A stretch of 31,544 bases of DNA, taken from IMG/VR virus record IMGVR_UViG_3300046718_000137, positions 1-31,544 of that record; one strand, given 5' to 3'. Each line of letters opens with the position of its first letter. The first letter of the stretch is position 1. The DNA is from a virus. The notes under the pieces are model-generated. The model saw only the letters and a program-made list of their open reading frames with translations. It was not told where the DNA came from and did not search any database. A program made the position numbers and the translations under genes. Shown here piece after piece: positions 15,833-22,880 of this stretch.

Positions 15833-18126
15833 GCCCCCTCCAGGATTTTGATGCGGGCGTCCTGGTCTTCGATGCGCGCCATTGCCTCTTGCAGCGTCTT
15901 GGTCAACGCCGCGATCACTGTCCACGGGTTGGGCGTCTGAATGTGATTAGGGATGTCCTTGACGCCGCTCGCTGCATCTTCGATCAGCACCGCCTGAAGC
16001 TCGTGCGCAAGAAAGCCCCAGCGTTCCTTTTCATCGCCTATGACCAGCGGCACGGCCTCGTCCACCGTGTTCCTGAAACCTTCTGGCGAGAAATCCTTGA
16101 GGCTGTATTTGATCGGGTTCAGGTTCTTGACGCGGTCCCACACCGACATCAGCGGCGCGACGTTCTCCTTGACGCGGTAGTCGGAAATATATTGGACGTA
16201 GCCGACGAAGGTGCCGCCGACATACTGGTTCATGTGGGCGCCATCCCAGAACTGGCACACATTCTGTCCAGCCGCGCCGCCTGATCCTTGACGACCGACG
16301 ATGCCTTGAGCGCCATCAACCGAGCCAGAGGCCCCCATGTTTCCAGCGCAATTAACATTTCCAGCCGAATACAGATAAGTTCCCTGAACAGTCTGCCCGT
16401 TCACAGTTCCAGATGAAGTTACGTAAGCTCCCGAAACTGTGCTGGTTGCCGTAACATTTCCGCCAGTGATGGTGCCAGCGGCATTTACGTTATTAGCACA
16501 CTGAACAGTTTGAGCAGTGAGGTATATGGCGTTTAGCGGAACTTCCACCGTGTAGCCAGAATCAACGCCACGAATGTGAAAATCACGGTACTGACCGCCA
16601 TTGAATGACGCATCAGACAGCGTAAGCGTATTTGGTTGAACACCAGTGACCCACCTGTAATCGCTGCTGTTAGAATTAATCGTACCGCAATTCAGAGCGT
16701 TAATATTTGACGCCCCATTTACGCTAAAATTTCCACTTACGCCCGTAGTGGCGCCAATCAGACTAAGAGCGCCAGCACCCGCCGACGCCGTGCCTCCAGC
16801 GGATATGATGCGGCAATCATAATCAGTGCTGCTCGCACCGGAGTGAAAGTCGATGAAAGCCGCCGCATTCTGCCCCGGCCTGCCGAGTTCTATGGAATCG
16901 CCGGCGATAGCCGTACCTGTGCCAACCCTAAATCCAGTAGCGTAAACTTGCTGTGAGAATGTAGCGACGCCGCTGGAACGACTGATGGCGAGTGAGGTGT
17001 CGAGGTATGCCCCGGCATCGTTGAAACGGTATAGGCCAAAATCAGATCCGACGTTGCTGCCGCTTTCGGCGGCGCTGTCGCCAACCGTCACTTGCCAGCG
17101 CGCCTTGCCGTTCATAGCCCCGTATAACGCGCACACGCTTCCACTAGCTGGCTTATTCAACCACACATTGGCGTTCGCGCCGCTTGCCGAGAGTTGCCCG
17201 CCGTTGCTGTAGACATTCCCACCTAGCGTAAGATTGTGAACCAGCGTCGTGTCGCCATTGGAGCGAGTGATGCTGATCGGGTTGTCCACCCACGCGCCCG
17301 CATCGGTGAAGCGAGCAAGAGAAAAATTAGATCCTGCGTTGCTGCCGCTTTCCGCCACATTGTCGCCAAGGCTCAATTGCCAGCGCAGGGCGCCGCCAGT
17401 CTCGGCATAGATGGCGCTGGTGTTTCCCACTGTTTTATTGAGGGTTACGCTCGCTCCCGTGCCAGATCCAACTCCAGTCACGGTGACATCGGTGATGTGG
17501 CTGACGCCGGTTGAACCAGTCGTGCCGAGCGGAACGCCCGTGCCGTTCGTGGATATGCCGCCGAAAGCGCCTGCATTGTTATACTGAAGCTGGCCGTTGA
17601 GGCCGCCGGGGGTCGTGACTGTTCCCCCGCCGCCAGTGCCTGGAGGAATCGCCCAAGTCTGATCCGCGCACAAGAATTTGGTCGATCCGCCGCCTGACGC
17701 CGGAACAATGCCCGCGACAGTGCTGCTGAACTGGGGGAGCGTCGTCGCCGTGGCGTAGGGGCCGAAATTCACGCCATTGGTCTTGGTGATCGTGATGGCG
17801 CCGGTCGAGGCGACCAGAGTGCCATCGCCGCTCATCGTGAAGCCGGCGAAGCCGCCCGCGCCGTTGTTGTACTGGATCTGATTGGCGGCGCCGCCAGGAT
17901 TGCCGGCAGTGCCTGGCGGGCCTTGCGGACCTGGAACCGTGCTGGCTGGCCCAGGAGGGCCGACAGGCCCAGGAGGCCCAGGCGGGCCTTCTTCTCCCAC
18001 CGCAGCCAGTTGCGCCATCTGCTTGGTGGTGGCGCGCACCGAAACGCCGGCCTGCACGATTTCGAGCGATTCGTCGCCTGACAGCGCAACGGCGACGGGG
18101 AGATTGGGGATCTGGATGTTTGCCAT
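15829..18126 (-). CDS. Tail fibre with collagen-like stalk and C-terminal S74 chaperone
   Basis: The gene encodes 765 residues. ATG 18126 shares one base with the preceding TAA, and no ribosome site is obvious, so expression is probably coupled. Residues 1-35 (MANIQIPNLPVAVALSGDE) are the shared N-terminal anchor. Residues 47-79 are a collagen-like Gly-Pro-Pro rod. Two copies of the 'RWQ..GD..AESGSN.GS' shaft module follow near residues 240-420. A repetitive Thr/Asn/Ser-rich region leads to the S74 chaperone starting at S648 (SDYRVKENV) with RWGFLAHELQ. The C-terminal helix QEAMARIEDQDARI is a coiled coil. The shaft DNA is noticeably less GC-rich than the flanks. S74 normally self-cleaves before the serine after trimer folding. 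Confidence 0.9.
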   Translation of the reverse strand: MANIQIPNLPVAVALSGDESLEIVQAGVSVRATTKQMAQLAAVGEEGPPGPPGPVGPPGPASTVPGPQGPPGTAGNPGGAANQIQYNNGAGGFAGFTMSGDGTLVASTGAITITKTNGVNFGPYATATTLPQFSSTVAGIVPASGGGSTKFLCADQTWAIPPGTGGGGTVTTPGGLNGQLQYNNAGAFGGISTNGTGVPLGTTGSTGVSHITDVTVTGVGSGTGASVTLNKTVGNTSAIYAETGGALRWQLSLGDNVAESGSNAGSNFSLARFTDAGAWVDNPISITRSNGDTTLVHNLTLGGNVYSNGGQLSASGANANVWLNKPASGSVCALYGAMNGKARWQVTVGDSAAESGSNVGSDFGLYRFNDAGAYLDTSLAISRSSGVATFSQQVYATGFRVGTGTAIAGDSIELGRPGQNAAAFIDFHSGASSTDYDCRIISAGGTASAGAGALSLIGATTGVSGNFSVNGASNINALNCGTINSNSSDYRWVTGVQPNTLTLSDASFNGGQYRDFHIRGVDSGYTVEVPLNAIYLTAQTVQCANNVNAAGTITGGNVTATSTVSGAYVTSSGTVNGQTVQGTYLYSAGNVNCAGNMGASGSVDGAQGIVGRQGSGGAAGQNVCQFWDGAHMNQYVGGTFVGYVQYISDYRVKENVAPLMSVWDRVKNLNPIKYSLKDFSPEGFRNTVDEAVPLVIGDEKERWGFLAHELQAVLIEDAASGVKDIPNHIQTPNPWTVIAALTKTLQEAMARIEDQDARIKILEGA
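15871..15935 (-). repeat. 65-bp direct repeat, copy 2 (end of upstream fibre gene)
   Basis: This is the second copy of the 65-bp repeat, with four differences, in the same orientation as 10908-10972 and encoding NPWTV...LTKTLQEAMARIE. Recombination between the copies would remove one fibre gene and the short collagen-like gene. Confidence 0.85.
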
Positions 18127-18674
18127 TATTTGAGCGGCCCCGTGTTTGGAACATCCACGTTGCGGTAAGGCAGACCCGGATCATCGTTGCCAGGCGCATT
18201 CGGATCGGTGCCGGGCTGCTGGTTCAGAGTGCCGTTGGGTGCGCCGGTTTGCTGGGTGACGCGGGTGTCGTTAACTTGCGTGGTGCGCGTCGTCCCTGCG
18301 GGCTGGGTAGGCTGACCGCTCGCCGTGGGCGGCGGATTGAGATCCGGAACCGGAATGCCGGTCTTGCCGTCTGGCACGTAGCGATTGGTCGTCACGCGCA
18401 CGTTCGCCTCCGCTACGCGATATTCCTGCGGGCGCGGGTTGCTGATCGGCATCGGATCGGCGGGAATGACGATGGCGCGAAGCTGCTGCTGTGGCGTATC
18501 GAGGCAATTGTTGCAGACCAAGATCTGCTTGTTGACTGTCGTCGCGCCGGCCCAGTCGAACTGGAATTGAAGATCGACGTGATTATAGACGAAGCCGCAT
18601 CGGTCGCAGATCGCCGCCGCCTGCGGATTGCGGGAATTGATCCTGGCTCGACCGAGCTTCGATGCGTAGCCCAC
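18126..18674 (-). CDS. Zinc-ribbon phage structural protein
   Basis: The gene encodes 182 residues from GTG 18674 behind a GAGGAG site. Residues about 23-60 hold two CxxC knuckles, CDRCGF and CNNCLD, about 30 residues apart, which would bind one zinc ion. Between them is an aromatic stretch, LQFQFDWAG. LDTPQQQLRAIVIPADP and PISNPRPQEY follow, typical of a conserved phage protein whose role I do not know. The C-terminal 80 residues are Pro/Thr/Gln/Asn-rich and probably disordered. It sits between the adaptor and the fibres and is likely a minor head-tail or tail component. Confidence 0.8.
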   Translation of the reverse strand: MGYASKLGRARINSRNPQAAAICDRCGFVYNHVDLQFQFDWAGATTVNKQILVCNNCLDTPQQQLRAIVIPADPMPISNPRPQEYRVAEANVRVTTNRYVPDGKTGIPVPDLNPPPTASGQPTQPAGTTRTTQVNDTRVTQQTGAPNGTLNQQPGTDPNAPGNDDPGLPYRNVDVPNTGPLK

Positions 18675-18684
18675 GGCTCACTCC

Positions 18685-19368
18685 TCAATTCCTGAAGTAG
18701 CCGCCGATCTGCGGGCTGATGTATTGCTGGGCGGTTTCGACGCCGCTGCGCGAGGCGGTATCATAGGCCTTTTCGGCAATGGGCGAAAGAAAGGCCAGGC
18801 GCTCTGGCGCCCAGGACATCGCCAGCTTCTCGGCCAGGCCGGTAGCGAAGGCGTAAAGCCACTCTGGCGGGACGGGAGGCTGCTGATCGTTGGTGAAATT
18901 CGAGGACATCGACTGCGTCAGATAGTGGTAGGTCAGGACGTAACCGTCGCGATCCGGCACCGGCCAGATGTGAATGCCGCCGCGCCCTGGAAGCTGGCGG
19001 TCCATCCAGAACACGCTTGGGACGCCCTGCTGGTTCTTGTTGGGGTAGCTCGCATATTCGGTGCGGCTGACCGGCATCATGATGCGATCCCTGCCATCGA
19101 CCGTCACGAAGGTGTCGAGCATGACGATGGCCTCGTTCGGCACATCGTAGATCCCGACATCCTGGCCCAGGATGATCGAGATCTGGGAAACCTGCCAGAG
19201 ATTAACGCCCTTGGTTGACCAGTCGGCCAGGAGGAGATTGGCCGCGATATAGGCGTCGGCCATATGCTCCTGGAGAATCGCGGTGCGCCTGATGCCGCAC
19301 AGACCGAACGCATAGAGGGTGACGTCGCTAAGTCCCAGGGCGAAGTTGAACTTGTCGCTGTAAGTCAT
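18685..19368 (-). CDS. Head-tail adaptor (P22 gp4-like)
   Basis: The gene encodes 227 residues from ATG 19368. The mostly helical N-terminus includes LGLSDVTLYAFGLCGIRRTA and EHMADAYIAANLLLADWSTKGVNLW. This is followed by strands (AIVMLDTFVTVDGR, IHIWPVPDRDGYVLTYHYL) and a helical end (WLYAFATGLAEKLAMSW). The pattern fits phage adaptors that assemble below the portal after packaging (P22 gp4 type). It follows the capsid accessory genes and precedes the fibres. The ribosome site is a weak GGGGG tract. The P22-type assignment is by pattern, moderately sure; a generic head-tail connector is the alternative. Confidence 0.78.
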   Translation of the reverse strand: MTYSDKFNFALGLSDVTLYAFGLCGIRRTAILQEHMADAYIAANLLLADWSTKGVNLWQVSQISIILGQDVGIYDVPNEAIVMLDTFVTVDGRDRIMMPVSRTEYASYPNKNQQGVPSVFWMDRQLPGRGGIHIWPVPDRDGYVLTYHYLTQSMSSNFTNDQQPPVPPEWLYAFATGLAEKLAMSWAPERLAFLSPIAEKAYDTASRSGVETAQQYISPQIGGYFRN

Positions 19369-19391
19369 GCGAACCCCCTACGATGGGGCAG

Positions 19392-19778
19392 CTACACCAC
19401 CTTGATCGTGATGACCGCGCGCCCTGACCCGACGACATTATCAGCTTCGACCGTCAAGCGATACTCGCGCCTGCGGAGGTGCAAAACGCCGAGGCGCGTG
19501 ACGTGAAGCTCGCCTGCTTTATTGATGCTGAAATAGCCGCCGGCGACGGGCGGCTCAATCGAGACGATGGTGAACTTGTCGGCAATATCACCCCAGTTCC
19601 GCGCCTGGCCGATCTTCTCGTCTATGGAAACAGGAAGGTTGACGGTCAGGGTTTGATCGCGGAGCAGCGGTGCGTCGAGCGGCCCCAAACCGATACTGCC
19701 GCCGAGGCCTCCAGGCTTGGCTAGTCCAGGATGGGAGGCCAGCTTGTTGTGGCCGTTTGATAGGCCGGGGGGAGGCAT
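19392..19778 (-). CDS. Cadherin/Ig-like phage structural protein
   Basis: The gene encodes 128 residues. ATG 19778 overlaps the previous TGA by one base (TGATG). The first 35 residues are Gly/Pro/Leu-rich linker (LAKPGGLGGSIGLGPL). The rest is a single strand-rich domain: QTLTVNLPVSIDE, FTIVSIEPPVAGGYFSINK, GELHVTRLGVLHLRRREYRL, ending AVITIKVV. The order 'F-x-I ... G-x-[FL]-x-[IV] ... L.....Y.L.VEA' resembles cadherin-like/Ig-like decoration domains that phages display on capsids or tails. Position after the capsid block favours a decoration role. Cadherin-like is a pattern call only. Confidence 0.65.
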   Translation of the reverse strand: MPPPGLSNGHNKLASHPGLAKPGGLGGSIGLGPLDAPLLRDQTLTVNLPVSIDEKIGQARNWGDIADKFTIVSIEPPVAGGYFSINKAGELHVTRLGVLHLRRREYRLTVEADNVVGSGRAVITIKVV

Positions 19779-20443
19779 CAGTAATCAGCCCCGCCAGCTT
19801 GACAGAAAGTTGCCGTCGCCGTTCCGGCGCCGCTGTTGAGCAGGAGGCGCGCGAAGACTGGTTTGAAGGCGTAGTTGCCCTGCAACACCGCGCCAGTGGC
19901 CATGGCGGCGGCGACCAAAGTGGCGTCGGGATGCGGCGCCCAACTCACGTTGGCGGGCGCAACCGGATTGGTCGGGCTGTTGGGATCGTCGAGGGTCTGC
20001 TGGATCGAAATATTGGTGGCCCCAGCCGAATTGATCTGGATCGCAACCCCCGGATCGCCGGAATCGTCGAAGCGCACCCACGCCGAGGACGTGATCGCCG
20101 GGCTGGAATTGGTGCCGACAATCACACTTCCCGCGCTCGTCACTGAACTGGTGATCGAGGTGACTGTCTTGTAGTTTTTGGTGGTGACGACCGTGCTGTT
20201 ATTGCCGCCGACGAGAGTTTCGCTCTGGGCGGCGCCAAAGGCGTCGGTGCCGTTGATCGTGAATGTGGTGGCGACATTGCTGCCGGTCGAGGTGAAAGCA
20301 AGCTGGCGCGCCTGGTCAAGGACGACCGGATATGAAGTCAGGACCAGAGCGCCGCCGGGAGCCGCCGGCGGCACTTGTGACGCGCAAACAGCCGTCGTAT
20401 TGGCGGCGGCCAGAGGCGCAGCGGAGACGGTGACTGGCCGCAT
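19778..20443 (-). CDS. Beta-rich structural protein of unknown role
   Basis: The gene encodes 221 residues from ATG 20443, behind an AAGGA site that lies within the end of the previous gene. The sequence is strand-like and Thr/Ser/Val-rich: LVLTSYPVVLDQARQLAF, TTFTINGTDAFGAAQSET, TVVTTKNYKTVTSITSS, GSVIVGTNSSPAITSSAWV. Later stretches include VAIQINSAGATNISIQQT. No transmembrane or signal segment is seen. Its position between coat accessory genes and the adaptor suggests a head decoration or head-completion protein, by context only. I recognise no named family. Confidence 0.72.
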   Translation of the reverse strand: MRPVTVSAAPLAAANTTAVCASQVPPAAPGGALVLTSYPVVLDQARQLAFTSTGSNVATTFTINGTDAFGAAQSETLVGGNNSTVVTTKNYKTVTSITSSVTSAGSVIVGTNSSPAITSSAWVRFDDSGDPGVAIQINSAGATNISIQQTLDDPNSPTNPVAPANVSWAPHPDATLVAAAMATGAVLQGNYAFKPVFARLLLNSGAGTATATFCQAGGADY

Positions 20444-20447
20444 GGCG

Positions 20448-20690
20448 TCAATCCTTCTTCGACATCAGCTTCCGCCCAGGCGCATGCGTACCCGCAGCGG
20501 CTGACGAGAACAGGTGGCTCTCGCAGGCGCCGCCGCTCTTGCGAGCCGCTCGACCACCGTGCGAGTGAGCAGACGCGCCAACCGGCCCGCCTACACGCTT
20601 TTTCTTGCCGCCCTTCTCTTCAGCCTCTTCCTTAACATCCTCGTTGCCGCCGCCGAAAGCAGGCTTCTTGCCCTTCTCAAACTTGCCCAT
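20448..20690 (-). CDS. Small Lys/Gly-rich protein with HGGR...RKSGG motif
   Basis: The gene encodes 80 residues from ATG 20690 (MGKFEKGKKPAFGGG), chosen because of the GAGGGGG site just upstream; a longer in-frame start would overlap the preceding gene. Composition is Lys, Gly, Glu and Ala, with charged stretch EDVKEEAEEKGGKKKR. The motif HGGRAARKSGG near residue 44 is nearly the same as HGGRVARKGGG in the KxGG-rich protein near 27.1 kb. It ends in a basic tail KLMSKKD. Probably disordered; it may be a virion-associated or DNA-binding protein, but no family is recognised. Confidence 0.7.
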   Translation of the reverse strand: MGKFEKGKKPAFGGGNEDVKEEAEEKGGKKKRVGGPVGASAHSHGGRAARKSGGACESHLFSSAAAGTHAPGRKLMSKKD

Positions 20691-20700
20691 CGAAGCCCCC

Positions 20701-21165
20701 TCAAGGTGACGGATTTTGGATGTAGTGGACGGACACCAGCGCGGCGCCGGCACTCGGAGCGCCCGCGCCCGTGACGATCTGGATGTTGAGCGCCGACGGA
20801 TTTGGCGCGGGAACGCCAAGCAGCGTGTATCCGCGCTGGGCGGCGATGTTCGCCGCCGACTGCGTCATGGCCGGGAACGGCGCCGCCGCCTTCAGATCGG
20901 TCGCGCCGACGAGCGAGGCCTTGTTCGTAGTGGTGTCGGTGCCGATAGTGAGCACCGCCGTGGCGGGGCCAACCCACGATGTCAGCAAGGCGACTTCAAA
21001 CCCCATGATGGTGGAGCCAGCCGGAATGTTGAGCGGGAAGTTGAGCGTCGAAGACGCAGGCGTCTGCGCAAACGTAATCATGGTGTCTTGATACAATTCA
21101 AGCTCACCCTGAGAAACAGCGGGGTCGCCTACGATAACCGGCCCCGTGAAGTGTGTCGCACCCAT
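20701..21165 (-). CDS. Head structural / decoration-like protein
   Basis: The gene encodes 154 residues from ATG 21165 with an AAGGAG site. It is strand-rich with hydrophobic patches: TGPVIVGDPAVSQGEL, LNFPLNIPAGSTIMGFEVAL, VLTIGTDTTTNKASLVGA, ALNIQIVTGAGAP, ending VSVHYIQNPSP. It directly follows the major capsid gene with a 24-nt gap, a usual place for head-decoration or head-fibre proteins. No catalytic or membrane features are seen. I do not recognise a named family; the structural role is from position and composition. Confidence 0.72.
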   Translation of the reverse strand: MGATHFTGPVIVGDPAVSQGELELYQDTMITFAQTPASSTLNFPLNIPAGSTIMGFEVALLTSWVGPATAVLTIGTDTTTNKASLVGATDLKAAAPFPAMTQSAANIAAQRGYTLLGVPAPNPSALNIQIVTGAGAPSAGAALVSVHYIQNPSP

Positions 21166-21189
21166 GTGCTTTCTCCTTCTGAGCCAGTA

Positions 21190-22104
21190 TTACGAGGTCG
21201 GGAAGTTGCCGTAGACTGCTCGCCAGTTGTAGTAACCGAACGAATACCGCTCGTAACCTTTCACGAGCAGGTTATCGGTCACAAAATCGACTTGCATATC
21301 CGTTTCGAACTTTATTCTTTCCATGAAGGAAAGACCATCGATATTTGTGAGAAGGAACCAGGCGAAGGGCGAGGTCAAGAAGTCATTGACCATGAAGCTT
21401 TCAGACAGTCCACCCGAAGTCGAGAGGATGGCATTGACGTCGTTGTCTGCCGTGCCTGGCCGCAATTCTGTCTTGAGAAGACGAATTGCTACCGGTTCCA
21501 ATTGCGGCGGGATGATAAGCTTCCGCGCGCGAGCGAAAACTTTCAAACCCGCCTGGTCCTTGAAGTTGGTCCGGACGCCGATCATGGCGTTGAGCAGGGT
21601 CGATTCACCGAGATCGACTTGCACCGCCGGCGTGTTGCCGACGAGGCCGCTGTCGATGGGATGATCGACCGCGCAGAGCGCCTTGCCGTCGCCGCCGATT
21701 GTCTGATTATAGGCCTGGGCCGTATTCAGGACGTTGGCGCCGTAGATTTCCTTCGTTTGCTGGAAGGATTCGATCAGGCCGAGGTTGGAGGGATGGAACT
21801 GGGTCTTGTAGAGGTTGTCGTCGATGGCCTTGCGGGTCATCGCATATCCCAGGCCAATCTCGACGTGCTCCTGGTTGTAGACGTAACGCTCGCCGGCGCC
21901 GTTGTCGAACTGGGTCTGCCCGCCTTCAGTCTTGAGGGCGGCGAGGCCCAGGTAGCGCATCTCAGCCGTGCGCTCCAGCGCCATCTTTGAGTTGTGCTTG
22001 GTAAAGATCTTGTCGTACTGAGACGGGATCATCTCGTACTTGCCCTCGATCCCACGGAGGCCGGGGAGCAGAAGGTCTTTGATGGCGCTAAGATTGACGG
22101 CCAT
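21190..22104 (-). CDS. Major capsid protein (Mu gpT-type)
   Basis: The gene encodes 304 residues from ATG 22104 behind AAGGAG. The sequence matches the Mu-like major head subunit pattern: LPGLRGIEGKY, then GAGERYVYNQEHVEIG and GYAMTRKAIDDNLY. The hallmark 'DHPIDSGLVGNTP' and DLGESTLLNAMIGV region with GLKVFARARKLIIPPQLEP appears near residues 150-205. Such proteins adopt the HK97-like fold and form the capsid shell. The scaffold and a decoration-like gene are upstream and accessory head genes are downstream. No delta-domain or protease is seen nearby, in keeping with use of a separate scaffold. A P22-type coat is less likely given the gpT signature. Confidence 0.88.
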   Translation of the reverse strand: MAVNLSAIKDLLLPGLRGIEGKYEMIPSQYDKIFTKHNSKMALERTAEMRYLGLAALKTEGGQTQFDNGAGERYVYNQEHVEIGLGYAMTRKAIDDNLYKTQFHPSNLGLIESFQQTKEIYGANVLNTAQAYNQTIGGDGKALCAVDHPIDSGLVGNTPAVQVDLGESTLLNAMIGVRTNFKDQAGLKVFARARKLIIPPQLEPVAIRLLKTELRPGTADNDVNAILSTSGGLSESFMVNDFLTSPFAWFLLTNIDGLSFMERIKFETDMQVDFVTDNLLVKGYERYSFGYYNWRAVYGNFPTS

Positions 22105-22132
22105 GACGGGTTACTCCTTTGTGATGGCCGGA

Positions 22133-22741
22133 TCAGATGCCGGTGAGGCCACGGGTGACGACGTTATTGAAGCGAACGATGGCCCAGTCATAGGGCTTGG
22201 TCGTCGCATCGCTCGGCACGAAGGTGCCGGGGGAGCCAGCGGGCTGCTGGTGGATCCTCACAATGATAAACGGATCGAGCGCGGTGCCGAGCGTCGTGGT
22301 GTCGAGGAAGGCTCCGGAGAAGCCGTTGGCCGGATTCGGGACGCCCATGTTGATGCCGATCAGCGCATTGACATCGGCCAGACCGAGGCCGGTGGCGTCG
22401 GACTGCGCAATGAAATGGGCGTTCGGATCATTGATGATCTGAGCGGTGACCGAATTGCCAGACGCGACATCGCTGCCGGGCCAGTAGTTTGACCAGACGG
22501 TGCGCTTCTGCGAAACGGAAAGATATTTGCAGCCCTTGAAGATGCCGGCGATGCCGGAAGCCAGCACGGCCAGGGTCTGCGTGGCGGGGCCGACGGTGCC
22601 GTCAGCAAGCGGAACCACGGGGTCGCCTTCGTAGATGGCGCCGGTGTTGTAGTTGACGACGACTTCGACGTGCTCATAAGTCGGGGCGCTGCCCAGACCC
22701 TGGACCTGCCGGAACCCGAAAGGCGCATTGATATTGGCCAT
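22133..22741 (-). CDS. Capsid decoration-like protein
   Basis: The gene encodes 202 residues from ATG 22741 behind a strong AGGAGG site. The opening MANINAPFGFRQVQG is a pattern common in phage proteins encoded beside the coat protein. The rest is strand-like with VVVNYNTGAIYEGDPVV, TQTLAVLASGIAGIFKG, TVWSNYWPGSDVASGN, and a C-terminal KPYDWAIVRFNNVV. It is the first gene after the tandem terminator-like hairpins, directly upstream of the coat gene. A capsid-stabilising or decoration role is the most likely reading; the exact family is not named here. Confidence 0.75.
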   Translation of the reverse strand: MANINAPFGFRQVQGLGSAPTYEHVEVVVNYNTGAIYEGDPVVPLADGTVGPATQTLAVLASGIAGIFKGCKYLSVSQKRTVWSNYWPGSDVASGNSVTAQIINDPNAHFIAQSDATGLGLADVNALIGINMGVPNPANGFSGAFLDTTTLGTALDPFIIVRIHQQPAGSPGTFVPSDATTKPYDWAIVRFNNVVTRGLTGI

Positions 22742-22802
22742 AGCTCACCCTCCTCTTTCAAGGAAGACCTGCTATGCCACACCGGGGGCTAGGGGAGGTC
22801 CG

Positions 22803-22833
22803 AAAAATACGGCTTCTCACAGCGGGGAGAAGC
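22803..22833 (-). terminator. Second terminator-like hairpin before the capsid genes
   Basis: On the minus strand the 7-bp stem GCTTCTC / GAGAAGC (22833-22827 and 22818-22812) has an 8-nt loop and is followed by CGTATTTTT, with the five T at 22807-22803. This is a rho-independent-like structure. It lies between the conserved unknown gene and the decoration-like gene and may stop or reduce read-through into the capsid genes. Confidence 0.55.
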
Positions 22834-22854
22834 GAGTACACGTTTTGTACATCC

Positions 22855-22880
22855 AAAAATACGGCGCCGTCAAGCGCCGT
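22855..22880 (-). terminator. Terminator-like hairpin after the 193-aa gene
   Basis: On the minus strand the 7-bp stem ACGGCGC (22880-22874) pairs with GCGCCGT (22867-22861) around a 6-nt loop TTGACG. It is followed by ATTTTT, with the T run at 22859-22855. The stem begins at the last base of the upstream gene's stop codon. It carries the same 'GCCGTATTTTT' ending as the second hairpin 50 nt downstream. Function as a terminator is inferred from structure. Confidence 0.6.

Noticed and set aside
15833-15925. Upstream extension of the collagen-like gene to 15925
   Set aside because: The extension overlaps the S74 end of the upstream fibre; ATG 15832 has a strong ribosome site and starts the shared anchor module.
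20716-21990. Plus-strand frame of 424 codons opposite the coat gene
   Set aside because: It overlaps the major capsid gene and its neighbour entirely; the minus-strand proteins carry clear family signatures.
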